From positions 49,205,118 to 49,269,117 of the forward strand of contig JBCFYV010009882.1 of the NCBI GenBank assembly GCA_039000515.1: DNA of 64,000 nt. The letters are read 5' to 3'. Source of the stretch: Timema cristinae. Taxonomy: Eukaryota > Arthropoda > Insecta > Phasmatodea > Timematidae. The notes beneath the pieces are model-generated. The model was not told the origin of the DNA. It searched no databases and was given only the letters and a program-made list of their open reading frames with translations. Below are positions 11,041-22,102 of this stretch, piece after piece. The first letter of the stretch is position 1. Each line of letters opens with the position of its first letter. The position numbers and the translations under genes are program-made.

Positions 11041-11410
11041 ACTCCCAATTGAGAGAATGGATGAGGCCGCCTTTGTGCGGCGACCAGACAATGTCATATA
11101 TATAAAGTGCGGAATTGTCAAGAGGGAAGTTTGCCCCGCGGGCTCACCGGCGGTTGCATCGAGGCCAGTTGAACCAGGCTACAAGTTGATAGGGGCAAGC
11201 GACGAGTTGACATGTGGCGGCGATACGGGATGCTAGCGGGCAGCCAATTATCACCCTGAAAAACCTGATTTTCGACACACTCGAAGGCGCATTTCTACAC
11301 CAGTTAATTATCAGTTGTTGTTGGGAGGGGAAACGAGTCAATGTCCAAGTTAAAACCACCTGTTGGTTTTGTATTCGTACTCTAGTAGTGGTAATGGTTA
11401 ATTAGCATTT
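11041..11410. other. Local GC-rich patch of unknown nature
   Basis: From about 11110 to 11300 the composition is clearly richer in G and C than the surroundings (for example ccccgcgggctcaccggcgg). Frames of 71 (minus) and 63 (plus) codons overlap here without recognisable motifs. It may be a fragment of a mobile element or a small single-copy exon remnant. It directly precedes the 68-bp tandem array. Confidence 0.3.
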
Positions 11411-12442
11411 TACCTGAGGGAACAGGATGAAAAAGGTGAATAATTCTAATGCTGGTGATCAACCACATAAATTGATACGACCTAAGGTTACAGGATTAAT
11501 AACGTGATTAATTTTAATGCTGGTGATCAAACACATAAATTTCTACGACCTGTGGGAACAGGATTAATAACGTTAACAATTTTAATACAGGGGATCAATC
11601 ACAAAAAATTCTATGACCTGATGGAACAGGATTAATAACGTGAATAATTTTAATGCTGGTGATCAACCACATAAATTGATACGACTTGAGGGAACAGAAT
11701 TAATAACGTGATTAATTTTAATGCTGGTGATCAAACACATAAATTCCTACGACCTGTGGGAAAAGGATTAATAACGTGAATAATTTTAATGCAGGTGATC
11801 AAACACATAAATTGATACGACCTGTGGGAACAGCATTAATAACGTGAATAATTTTAATGCAGGTGATCAATCATATAAATTGATACGACCTGTAGGAACA
11901 GGATTAATAACGTGAATAATTTTAATGCAGGTGATCAAACACACAAATTGATACGACCTGTGGGAACAGGATTAATAACGTGAATAATTTTAATGCAGGT
12001 GATCAAACACATAAATTGATACGACCTGTGGGAACAGGATTAATAACGTGAATAATTTTAATAGAGGTGATCAAACACATAAATTGATACGACCTGTGGG
12101 AACAGGATTAATAACGTGATTAATTTTAATGCTGGTGATCAAACACATAAATTGATATTACATGAGAGAACAGCATTAATAACGTGAACAATTTTAATAC
12201 AGTTGATCAATCACAAAAAATGCTATGACCTGAGGGAACAGGATTAATAACATGAATAATTTTAATGCAGGTGATCAATCATATAAATGTCTACAACCTG
12301 TGGGAACAGGATTAATAACGTGAATAATTTTAATGCTGGTGATCAAACATAAATTTCTACGACCTGTGGGAACAGGATTAATAAAGTGAATAATTTTAAT
12401 GCTGGTGATCAAACACATAAATTGATATGACATGAGGGAACA
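11411..12442 (+). repeat. Tandem array, 68-bp unit, 15 copies
   Basis: The anchor word gatcaa recurs at about 11457, 11525, 11593, 11661, 11729, 11797, 11865, 11933, 12001, 12069, 12137, 12205, 12273, 12341 and 12407, a constant step of 68 with one of 66. A unit contains ggattaataacgtgaataat, tttaatgcaggtgatcaaac, acataaattgatacgacctg and tgggaaca. Variants are not random: units 1, 4 share ctggtgatcaaccac; 2, 5, 11 share gtgattaat with ctggtgatcaaacac; 3, 12 share acaatttt with gatcaatcacaaaaa. That points to multi-unit duplication. Confidence 0.97.
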
Positions 12443-13069
12443 AGTTGTCAAGGGTAAGGGTATCCTTTGGAAGATTATCTCATCTTATACTAAGACACCA
12501 AGACAAAATTGTTCCAGTCGCTTGAGGTGGATCTGACCTATCATTATTAAGAAACTGGTATGAATCCTTCTTTCTATGGTTATAATTATACCTTTGTTTA
12601 GTTTGAAAGTAAAAAAAAAGACAAATAAGTTATGGAGATCACTACAGTTGCAATTGCTACCAACTTCAAATTTCATGTGATTCAATTCCACTAAGAATGA
12701 TAGCAATAGCAGGATGAGAGCACTCCGAATTGAAGAGGAGATTTTACATATTTGCATCTTGTGTGGACTGAAACCTATAAACAGGGTAGTTTGGAATTGT
12801 GCTTACCGCATACCTAAGCATTCCACTTATACTCCTTGCTCTAGCTGGACCTCAACCATAAAAAAAATAGAGCTAACATTCACATTAATTATTTCAGGTC
12901 GATAATAAAAGCCTCTTCAAAGATTAGAACTTAAGCTTCTACGTTGTACACAGATAAGGGGTAGTTTAACCATTAAATTCATATTACATTTATTAGACCC
13001 CAATATTTTAACGAAAAAAAAGTCAAGAGGCATTATCCCGTTCTTAATTGTGTACAAGGTTTATTACTC
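12443..13069. other. No gene or repeat recognised
   Basis: Frames of 90 (minus, 12485-12757) and 63 codons (plus, 12714-12905) are open but show no domain or splice context that supports them. Confidence 0.4.
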
Positions 13070-13235
13070 TAATAGGATAGGGGTGAGAAGGATAGAATTC
13101 GTAATGTAGTGTACCGTAATCTACGGGAGGAGCATTTAGGAGAAAAAAAAAACCTCACTACACTCGACTAGGTTTCAAACCCCAATCTCACCGTCAAGGA
13201 CAGTGCAGTCTATTGTAAGATACCATTAAAACCAT
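13070..13235 (-). repeat. SINE A (A2), reversed, 3' end lost
   Basis: cactacactcgactaggttt, caaaccccaatctcaccgtc and gacagtgcagtctattg are the reversed body and head of SINE A. Confidence 0.65.
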
Positions 13236-13409
13236 TAAAATTATGTTTGTGTATTTCTACCATGTTTTTCTCCCTAAGAATGGCCTATCTTCAACACTTA
13301 TGTTATTTAATACTTTTGTTTGCACTGTATCTTATTTCCCATCCGAGACATTCTAACTTTGCCAATAGAGTAGGGAGGAGATAGGTAGAAACTAAAGGAA
13401 ATATAACAG

Positions 13410-13745
13410 TATTTTCGTGGAGGTAGCATGCGTAGCCGTTTATAAATAACCACTCTTAGTACATGACAGGGGTTTGAATCATGGCATCTTAGTCATGGTA
13501 AAACCACACCAGATAAGCCAAATATTAATTAATACACGTACACCAATAAGAGAGTAATTATTAACCAATTGATATAGCGACTATTATGAGGAGGGTGTTT
13601 TAGCCCTTAGGAAGTGCACCCACATCAGCATAGAGCCTAAAAAAATCACAATTGAATAATCCCATGCAGATAACAATCCTGATTCTACCCGGATGGAATT
13701 GAACCCTGGGCTCTCCATCAACGAAAATCAATTGTGATGTGTGTA
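13410..13745. repeat. Two weak tRNA-SINE-like fragments
   Basis: At 13410-13510 gtggaggtagcatgcgtagc..gggtttgaatcatgg looks like a degraded tRNA-type head. At 13585-13745 a reversed SINE A-like segment (agtgcacccacatcagcata..gaattgaaccctggg) can be guessed. Both are old. Confidence 0.3.
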
Positions 13746-14394
13746 TAACTTCTTAGAACACGTGATCACCATTATGGGTATACATGACCAGGAAGAATAT
13801 TAATAATAAAAGGTTTTTCTAACTAATATTTTACTCACCCCTTCGTTTAGGCGTGTCAAACTTGTTTGATCAAAAGGCCGACATTGAAAATTAACAATAG
13901 TGAGGGGACTGCATTACAGAAAACTCAAAATTGTCACCATCTTGTTTTTTTTAAATTCAATTTTAAAATATTTACTACTATAAATGTAATTAAATTATTA
14001 TACTTTAATTTATAAGACTTACTCTCTATTTTTCACCTAAAATTTAAAACATTTTACTCCAGAAAGTGTGTAGACTAGGTTTTAAATCTTGTGCTGAAGT
14101 CACTTGAATATTTTATTACAAATGCGATTCTTTAACCAGTGATATGTTGGGTGTTTGTTACTTTTAAAAAGAGAAACCTCTCCTCACACACTTCTGTGCT
14201 GCTAAACATTGCACATATGTTATGAAAATTTAACAGTTTTTGGGAAGAGATATCTGGTAAGTAAAGAGAAAATATTTGGTAGACACCCACCTACATTGCT
14301 AAATTTTCATAATTTCATAACCAATTTTCAAATGTCATGATATAAAATGAAGTATTTTTATAAAGTCTATAGTAAAATGTATCGAGCCACATTG

Positions 14395-14540
14395 TAAGTT
14401 GGTTCAGCACACTTCCCCACTCTCCCTCCACACCAATTCGGGTACATTTACTCTGAAATTATACCTATCTCATCACTATTAAAAGAGTGTAAATAATAGA
14501 TACGTATATCCCGAAAGAGTACTAAGACATGTTGGGATAA
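14395..14540 (+). repeat. SINE A, 3' half
   Basis: ccccactctccctccacacc, attcgggtacatttactctg and atcccgaaagagtactaaga match the body and the 3' end; the head is missing. Confidence 0.7.
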
Positions 14541-14739
14541 AACAGCATATATAATTAAATTTACTTCTGGATATTTCAAATGACGCTTTAAAAAGTGGGG
14601 TAAGATTAGTCCTCACTACACTCTCATTAGGAGGTTACTGGTGCTATTCACGCTCAAAGCGTATTTACAAATTTGTTATTGTCATTTACTGATATTGTAT
14701 CTCAAATTAATTACTGTTGATTCAGCTTGTTACAACAAG

Positions 14740-15430
14740 CTAGGTTACTTTCTCTTAACTGATTTTAAACGACATAATGACTAAGAAGTTGGCCTTAAAA
14801 GTCCACAGGGAATCTAACTATTAAAGTCTCGCGGGGGTAGTTGGACACCTTTTATAACGTAATGCTCTAACAACCTTGCACACACTATGAGTAAACTGTC
14901 AAATGGCTCTTAGCCTAACAATTATGTCACACAGCATAAGCCCAAGCTGTTATATCACTGGTCACTTTGACGCATTGATGATCAAGCCAACCAACATGAT
15001 TTTTGAGATTTAAATGATCTTCTCACCAGAATGAGGCCAGCTAGTTAAACTATTAGTCAAGGGCTACCTTAATAATCTTGAGTACAACACGAGGCAGATT
15101 GTGCTAACATTGGTCACGTTGACACTCTAATGACACAGAACTTGGTCTACTTTCCGATCATTTGGCAGGTTGAGTCCTTAATGATATTTCCGACAGAATG
15201 AGGCCAACTGTCTAATTGCTAGAAATATTGATATCCTTATGAGCTACTGTCTTGATCACATCACCATGCCAATGGAAGAATAATTGTCCACGTGGAATAT
15301 GACTGAGCTACTTTATTGTCTACGTAAAATGGGTTTTACACGCCAATAGAAGGGTGCCATTATTGACAAGCAATTTTCCAAGTAGAAATTGACAGGTTTA
15401 TACGAAGACGATGGATGAGAAGTCAATATA
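14740..15430. repeat. Old tandem duplication, period roughly 150-166 bp
   Basis: ggtcactttgacgc (about 14962) and ggtcacgttgacac (about 15113) start two related blocks. Within them cagaatgaggccagctagtt (about 15029) and cagaatgaggccaactgtct (about 15195) recur with aagggctacctt versus ttgatatcctt afterwards. Earlier and later parts of the region share short words (ggcc, tagctaac-like), so this may be a degenerate array of shorter units. Confidence 0.45.
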
Positions 15431-15482
15431 TTTGTTTTTACAGTAGAATCTTGATCAGATGGGGCATCTATACAGTGTACAC

Positions 15483-15710
15483 TAGCCCCATGGCTTCTTT
15501 GGTGCTGACTGACAGCTCATAGCTGACAGCTGAAAACTTTGAAAAAGGTACCAGACCAAATTATGTATCCCTACACCGAACAATATGATCTGAAAAAACA
15601 TGTTTTTAGCAGCTTTCACTTCTGACGAACAAAATTTAGATATATACCTAAATGTTGACTGTCAGAAGTCAGCTGTGAGCTGTCAGTCAGCACCAAAGAA
15701 ATCAGGGCTA
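15483..15710. mobile_element. 228-bp non-autonomous DNA element with ~50-bp inverted ends
   Basis: The left end tagccccatggcttctttgg (then tgctgactgacagctcatag) and the reversed right end tagccctgatttctttggtg (then ctgactgacagctcacagct) agree over about 50 bp with few differences. There is no coding capacity. The outermost TA on both sides could be a TA target duplication, which would suggest a Tc1/mariner-like origin. Longer duplications are not convincing, so the superfamily is left open. Confidence 0.85.
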
Positions 15711-16433
15711 CTGTATGTTGTTCGTTTAAAGTGATGTAAAAGGTGACTGCAACAAATAGAATTAATCAACTCCTATCTATATATTTGCAGAAAAAATAAT
15801 TATTCAGGAACTAAATAAGACAGTAATGGTTAAAAAATTAATAAAATACGTCAAAGTAAACAAACCTATTTTTCTACCATCAATTTAATACAATTTCCTC
15901 AAGATTCTCTTTTGGTGGGAATGTCGAAGTTTCACTGTATGTTAAAATCATTTATTTGATATAAAATATTAATTGATGATTGAATAAAAGGGTTTGTATG
16001 GATAATAGCTATAAGGGAAAGAAGATTTGAAAAAATACCGATTGAAATTGAAATTAAGTATCAAGAATAAAAGTGTATAGGAGAATATTAATCTTCACTG
16101 AAGGAATATTAATTTAAAACAATGTTTTATGAACAGTTTTATATTTTAAAATATTCATATTAAAAAAATATCTGTATTAAAATAACTTTTTCACAATTGT
16201 ATGTAAAACTGAAGACTAACGCTGAAAGAAACAATTTAGAGGTGATGACGTTGAAAAATTGTTTGTTGCATATTGTAATCAGACAAGTGGTTATGCCTTT
16301 TATGAACATGGACATGAAAAATGGTCTGTGTAATGGTGCAAGGCTCATAATCCATAGGATGCAAAACCATAAATTACACAAATGTTTTAATGGGCTCTCA
16401 GGCCTTAATATTCCCTTTCATTTTTCCTAGGAC
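15711..16433. other. AT-rich sequence, no gene seen
   Basis: Overlapping frames of 73 (minus) and 77 codons (plus) around 16160-16430 have no recognisable character. Confidence 0.4.
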
Positions 16434-16690
16434 CCACTTCAGTAGCCGAATGGCCTATAGCATCACTCTCATGTTAGACTGGCCTTCTAATCACTTGGGG
16501 ATAGGAGTTCAAATGCTGGTTGGATCTACTTAGGGTGTATTTTTCCTAAATGGTTTCCAATATTCCTCCTCTCAAATGTGCGTTGATTACATCTAAAATA
16601 TGCTTCCTTCTTCATCCCTACCCCACTGGACGGATTATCAGATATGCGTATAAACGGAACCGGTAGTAAGACGCAGTGAAAAAAAAAAGT
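16434..16690 (+). repeat. SINE A (A2), full length with A-tail
   Basis: cacttcagtagccgaatggc, catcactctcatgttagact, aaatggtttccaatattcct and ggtagtaagacgcagtg, then 10 A residues. Confidence 0.82.
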
Positions 16691-17459
16691 TTTTCAGGAA
16701 TAAACATTCTTATTTGATTAACTTTCGAACTAAGAGCCAAGTGAAAACATTTAATCGTGTCAGGATATATATCCCTAAATCCATGTTTAGTCACGGAAAT
16801 TGTATGATGCACTTTCTGGAGCTAATAGAATAGGCGTATAGGACATCAACGTTCAAGTTCTCAAAGATCCGGACCTCAAGCTCAAGAGATTACATTCGGG
16901 AAATACATACACTTAACGTCATCTAGCCAGAAGAGTTGGGAGGGATTTCAAAACTTTCAAAATCAATATATTTATACAGGTCTATAAACATTTTATTTTC
17001 TCTACTTTTATTATTTAATTCAGTGCCTTTAACTGACTGAATGTCCAGGTTAGCTTTTTTTTGTTGTTGTAAATATATATTTATTTCGTTTTAAATTAAA
17101 AAACAAAGCCCCATTAGCTGGTTCCTAATCCCTTTGAGAAAAACATAGGACTGGAGTAACTTAAATACTGTCATAAACCAGATATTATTCACCAGCAGTT
17201 ATGATTCCTGAGGTTTCCACAAAAATAAGAGGGCATTTATATAGTTAAATCTACCACCAATCTATTCGTGGTATGTTTACTAAAAATAATGTCATTAACT
17301 AATAATGCCTGAACAGAAAAACTTTTCAAATCAAGGATGCCACCCTGGTAAAAATGACTAAGCTGCATTGCTCTAGACTTCCGTTTCCAAAATAGTGTGT
17401 CGTTACTCAGTGGTTGGGTCATCATGGGTCTTATTCCATCTTTTTTCAACTAAATAATA
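16691..17459. other. No gene or repeat recognised
   Basis: AT-rich; nothing supported. Confidence 0.4.
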
Positions 17460-18430
17460 TAGATAGTGTCATAGGATAACTAGACTCCACTAGCTAAACC
17501 AGATTATGTAATAAGTAACTTAATCTTAGTGAGTTACTTTAGATGGTGTTGTAAGAAAACACGTTACCCTTAGCTTGGCTGATTGATGTTTTGAGTCAGC
17601 TAACTGGAATTAACTATTACAGAAAATAGTGGGTATTTTTCTACAAGGTTTCAATACCTAGAAACCACAGTGAGTTAGATGTTATAAAGTAGCTAGCCTA
17701 TTAGGCCCATTGTTGACATTGTTCTTCAGTCAGTCTAACCTAGATGGTGTAGGGAATTAACCTGCATTAGTAAAAAAGAGTGGATTCTTTCTTCAGATAA
17801 TCTTCACTAACTAACGGCGTTTTAATAGTAGTGGCCTTATTTGACAGATAGAAAAGGTAATATATCTACTTACACGTATCAATATGTCATTTCATGTAAT
17901 ATTTAGCTACTTTTGATTGATATTATTAATACCTATTAAATAACACTAGTATAGCAGTAGAAAATTATAAATTTAGTCAGAGAAAAGTATATTTGTAATT
18001 TCTAAACGACCTTTATATTAAAATTAAATTTTGGAGGTAATACATGGCGTTGTAAGACAGTAAGTGTTCATAAGCTTCTCTAAATGATGTTTTAACATAC
18101 AACATTTTCATAGATGTTCTAGATGAAATTGTAAGACAACTAGCCTTCATCAGATCGTCTAAATGGTGATTTTAATTAGTTATAATTTCTTGGAGTTTTA
18201 GATGGGATTTTAAAACATATAGCCTTCTTAAGATCCTTTAAACTATCTTTCAAAATAGCTAGATTGAACTAGAGGAATTTATAAGGTATCACGTCTAAAC
18301 TATTTATTTTATAGATTGCGTTTTAAGCAAGATAAACTTTACGAGCACGTTTCAATGGTTGTGTAGGCTTGCCACTTCCTCTGGCTCGTCTATAATATGG
18401 CATCGTAAGCAAGCTAGCCTCTAGTAGCCA
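17460..18430. repeat. Degenerate tandem array, ~40-bp period
   Basis: Best seen at 18080-18280. Successive 40-base segments begin tctaaatgatgttttaac, tctagatgaaattgtaagac, tctaaatggtgattttaat, ttagatgggattttaaaac, each followed by an agcctt(c/t)tt..agatc-like half. Similar words (ttagatggtgttgtaagaaa, ctagatggtgtagggaatta) are present from 17530 to 17760. The array is old, with insertions near 17860-18020. Confidence 0.6.
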
Positions 18431-18480
18431 GGATGGGGTAGAAACAATGAGGTTCAAGGGTGAAGTGATGTCTCGTTAAT

Positions 18481-18660
18481 TGAAGGAATCTGGTTGGCGC
18501 CACGGATCTCCTCAACTTGGCGGGGGACGGGGGGGGGGGGGGTTAGACAGCCCCCTCTAATAATTTCACAGGCGAGAGATGAAGGGTCTTCAGCTCGACT
18601 GGGGGAATGTCCGCTTCACCGTGGTGGTGGTCTTACGTTTGCAAGGGTAACGTATGGTCA
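18481..18660. other. GC-rich patch with a 14-base G tract
   Basis: The patch contains G14 at 18529-18542 and cgccacggatctcctcaact. A 64-codon frame (18494-18688) crosses it, but its start is not ATG and no domain is seen. Confidence 0.4.
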
Positions 18661-18791
18661 AATCCACATCTATAATGATGATTTATAGCATATATCTGCA
18701 TGTGTATTGAAACACATTTAAATCTTGCTACTACCTGTCACATCAGTTTGTGTACATTTTATGTAAATACAAGCTTCGTATATTATTTTTA

Positions 18792-18996
18792 GCAACACGT
18801 CTTACCACCAGTTCAAGTTATAAGCATATGTATTAATTACACTGCTGAATTAAGACTGTGAGAGTTTGAATTTAGAGGAAGTGTACGTGCATTTGTGTGG
18901 AGGGAGAGAGCAAATCATTTTGGAAAAACCACCCTCAGTACACCCGACCAATATTCGAACCCCAATCTCCCTGTCAACATCAGTATAATGGTGGTA
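18792..18996 (-). repeat. SINE A (A2), reversed
   Basis: agcaacacgtcttaccacca, gtgtggagggagagagc, aaaaaccaccctcagtacac and ttcgaaccccaatctccctg are the reversed tail, body and head. Confidence 0.82.
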
Positions 18997-19096
18997 CAAG
19001 TCCTCTAAATATAAACTTCCTAATCCTTAAAACCATTCGCGTAGTTAGTACAGAAGTGTATAACACGAGTGGGTAATAAAAAGAAGTACTAAAAAA
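18997..19096 (+). repeat. SINE A, 3' half, joined to the previous copy in inverted orientation
   Basis: acaagtcctctaaatataaa, cttcctaatccttaaaacca and agtgtataacacgagtgggt are SINE A 3' sequences in the forward direction. The two copies meet head to body, so a hairpin could form between their 3' parts. Confidence 0.7.
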
Positions 19097-19107
19097 GGTG
19101 TGGAAAT

Positions 19108-19352
19108 AGATCTAATTACTAGAGGTCTAAGATTAAGATGTCAGACTCCTGTGTTAGGGGTCTGGGGCTCAAACCACGGGCCCGGCACAGATTTATTTGA
19201 TTAACAAACCATTCTTTCACCTGTGGTAAAGTGTGTGCCTTCACGGCTTGTGAATGTGTGGAAGGCCAGGCCCCCACCGTGGTTCGGAACTCACGTTAAA
19301 CTGTAAGTACACTCTGCTTTCCATCATCATTATTCTCACGTATCCTATCATC
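19108..19352 (+). repeat. SINE B (subfamily B3), 3' end different from B1
   Basis: The head (aggtctaagattaagatgtc, then ggggctcaaaccacggg) and body (cacagatttatttgattaac, cccccaccgtggttcggaac) are clearly SINE B. A B3-specific insert (aaagtgtgtgccttcacggc) and a different tail (tttccatcatcattattctc) are shared with the reversed copy at 63650-63928. Confidence 0.75.
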
Positions 19353-19508
19353 TGGAGATTTTTTTTTACCCTGGCTATATTAAATAGGTTTCTAATATTT
19401 ATCCCGAGTCCTAAAATTGGGCATAATGGAATTCTACTCAATGGTATCCCCAGTTCAGAAATTAATTCCTCCATAAGCCAGAAAAGCAAAGGTAAATTAA
19501 TTTCGAAT

Positions 19509-19605
19509 GGCCAAAATCTAGATTCCCCAGATCTAATTGCTTTTCTGGTGCTCATATGGCCAAGATCTAGATTCCCCAGATATAATTGTTTTCTGGTGCT
19601 CATAT
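19509..19605 (+). repeat. Tandem duplication, 49/48-bp unit
   Basis: ggccaaaatctagattcccc...gtgctcatat at 19509-19557 is followed at once by ggccaagatctagattcccc...gtgctcatat at 19558-19605, with few differences. Long overlapping open frames on both strands (about 120 codons each) result from the duplication and the SINE next to it. Confidence 0.93.
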
Positions 19606-19627
19606 AAGGTTCTTACTATGAACATTT

Positions 19628-19737
19628 GAATTAATTTAAATTTGAGCCCCAGAATCTTTGAAAATTATTGTACCTTGTTGTGGAATTAATTTAAATTTGA
19701 GCCCCAGAATCTTTGAAAATTATTGTACCTTGTTGTG
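19628..19737 (+). repeat. Exact tandem duplication, 55-bp unit
   Basis: gaattaatttaaatttgagc...ccttgttgtg at 19628-19682 is repeated base for base at 19683-19737. Identity implies a recent event. Confidence 0.97.
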
Positions 19738-19740
19738 AAC

Positions 19741-19970
19741 TGCATTGGTGTGCTCATGGATTAATGCATCATTCTTGTGTTAGACTGGACTTTTGGTGAC
19801 GGTAATATCGGGAATCGACTCCCAGTTAGGTGTGTGGAGGGATAATTTTCTTAAATGGTTTCCCACCCTCTTCCAGGTGCATTTATTCTGAAACTATACC
19901 TATTCATTCCTAATACTTTAGAATAAGTTATGCGTGTAGCCTGAGCGAGTAGTGAGACGTGGAGGGTAAT
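19741..19970 (+). repeat. SINE A (A2)
   Basis: tggtgtgctcatggattaat, gcatcattcttgtgttagac, aaatggtttcccaccctctt and gcctgagcgagtagtgagac are recognisable. Confidence 0.72.
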
Positions 19971-20164
19971 AATATAGCTTGTATAAATAAAATATGTTAA
20001 TTTTTGTTGAATTTACAAGTTTTGGTATTTGTTAATCACAGTCTTATTTAATTTAAATATAATTTTGAATAACAAAACTGTATGGTTTTTAGTAAATTTA
20101 GTTTGATTAGATCAGTGAGCTAATTTTAGAACTATGACCTAAACGTAATATTACGATTAATATG

Positions 20165-20479
20165 AATGCATTATATATTATTATTATTATTATTATTAGC
20201 ACCGCGTCTTACTACCCGTTCGGGTTATACGCACTTACGCTAATGTGTAACGGTAGGGTGATTGTGAGATGAAATGAAGGACCTACAGTTTAACGTGGAA
20301 TCCGAACCACGGTGGAGGCCCGGCATTCTTCACATTCACAAGATGTCTTGTCAGAGGTGAAGGAAGGGTTTGGTAATCAGATAAATCTTTGCCGGGACCG
20401 AGGATTGAACCCCGGCCGCCAGTATAGAAGTCTGACACCTTACCCCTAGACCGCCAGGTCACCTACAATGCATTATATA
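20165..20479 (-). repeat. SINE B (B1), young full-length copy with perfect 13-bp target duplication
   Basis: The element spans about 20178-20466, reversed, with a (TAA)n tail at 20178-20197 and near-consensus sequence throughout. The flanking duplication is aatgcattatata at 20165-20177 and 20467-20479, with no mismatch. Confidence 0.93.
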
Positions 20480-20989
20480 ACATAGCTATTCTATCAATTT
20501 AATAAATTCATACTAAATAATATAAAAGCTTTTTTTTAACAACACTATGCTATGGTTATTGCTAAGCATATTCTTATAAATGTCCATAGCTTTTTGATTA
20601 AAAATAAATTTGAATTATTGAATGTCATTCAAATATTGGTGAAATTAAGATTTAACAATGTATTCAATTATTCATTTGATTTTATGTTATAGTTCAATAT
20701 AAGTATTTTGTTGTGATATTACTTTCTTTTAAATAGTAATTGTTTAAATTAATTAACTATTCCTTGATGCACTTTCTAAGTAACATAGGCTACTTCACAT
20801 AAAAAAATTGTATTTATTCATGTTTGAATCTATTGAATGGATTTCATTAAACCTTTTTTATTCATACTAGTTACTACTAATTAATCTGTGGTCCAACCCA
20901 ATTAGAAAAAATTAAATTCGAATACAAAATTTTACAATCAAGATTTTAACTGATAATTTTTGGGAGAATATTGATTGATTTATTTCATT

Positions 20990-21212
20990 TATTTGAGGAA
21001 CTTAACGTGCATTTTCTGGACCGACGTATTATGTCAGCACAAAACTTAAAAACTATCTTATAGGTATAACCGGAACAACACCCAACCACCGGCCGTTAAT
21101 TGTCACCAATTAAAATTTTTACCACCATGCAGGGATTCGAACCCAAGATATTAAGCTCATAAGACAAAACACGCTACTGACTTAGCTAAGGTGTTATACT
21201 AATTCATAAAAT
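20990..21212 (-). repeat. SINE C (C2), reversed
   Basis: tttatttgaggaactta..cgtgcattttctggacc..tgtcagca is the reversed C 3' end. caacacccaaccaccggccg and ttaattgtcacc are the reversed body, and gggattcgaacccaag with actgacttagctaagg are reversed B and A boxes. Confidence 0.75.
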
Positions 21213-21862
21213 AAAATAACATTTAAAACGCGGTATTATGTATTTTTTTTATACCAATGGCATAAAAATGTGAGTGGCATAAATAAACTTGTAGTTGTTT
21301 TCCTCTAAAATAAGGAAAATAAAACTACCAAACACAAACGGAAAACAAACTAGTTTGTAGCAGATTGTTAAATAAAGTTTTGAGTTCGAATAACATTGGG
21401 AGATGTGATATTTCGATAACATCTCACGTCTAATAGTCAGGGGCGCTGGTGACAAACACTTTATATATCCTACTTCCGGTTTTATATGATTTGTCTTAAA
21501 GATCACCAAGCTAATTCCTTGCATCAAGATTAGGATAATATTTACAATTTTACGATAACAAATAATTTATTTTTAATTCAATTAAGTGAAAAATAAATGT
21601 TTAGATAGGGAATCAAAACAGAGATTAGTTTGTAATGTTTTAATTAATTAAATTTGATTCAGTTATAAGAACTGAGACTGTGGACTATCATCACGTTTCA
21701 TCAGTTTTGTGATACACATAAAATAAACCACTTTATTTTTTAAGTTGTATTAATCCGATGAATCTCGGATTATTGCATTGGTGATAGTTTTCCTGTAGGC
21801 TTACCAAACCTACCATACAGCCCCCTGACCCCTTACCACACAGTGCGCACGCAGTTCCTATT
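21213..21862. other. No gene recognised
   Basis: Minus-strand frames of 92 codons (21249-21527) and 69 codons (21733-21942) have no supporting motif; the second runs into foldback element D. Confidence 0.4.
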
Positions 21863-22102
21863 AAGTTGGGGATGTACAGGACACGGGAAAAGCTGTTTCT
21901 GCAGTTTTTACAGCAAAACTTTTTTTGGTATAAGTAAATCAAATAGTTAACCAGAATAGAAATATATTTTAGTTTTATTTACACAGTGATATATGTCAAG
22001 GTTGTCCTGGAATTTAAAGACAACTTTTTATCATCATTTAAAAATTTCTCATCTAATGACACTATTCTCATGACAGATATGTTATAATTAATGATATCAC
22101 CA
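21863..22102 (+). mobile_element. Foldback element D, copy 1, left part
   Basis: Left arm ttaagttggggatgtacagg..ctgcagtttttacagcaaaa is the reverse of right arms at 22375-22490 and 54880-55000. The middle (ttgtcctggaatttaaagac, tttctcatctaatgacacta) recurs at 47570, 54800 and 56430. The element is split by a SINE B. Confidence 0.7.

Noticed and set aside
11411..12442. CRISPR-like array
   Set aside because: Units are contiguous with no unique spacers, and the sequence is an animal-type genome.
19241..19607. Two overlapping opposite frames of 117-120 codons
   Set aside because: They run through a SINE B and a tandem duplication; no motif, and mutual overlap argues against coding.
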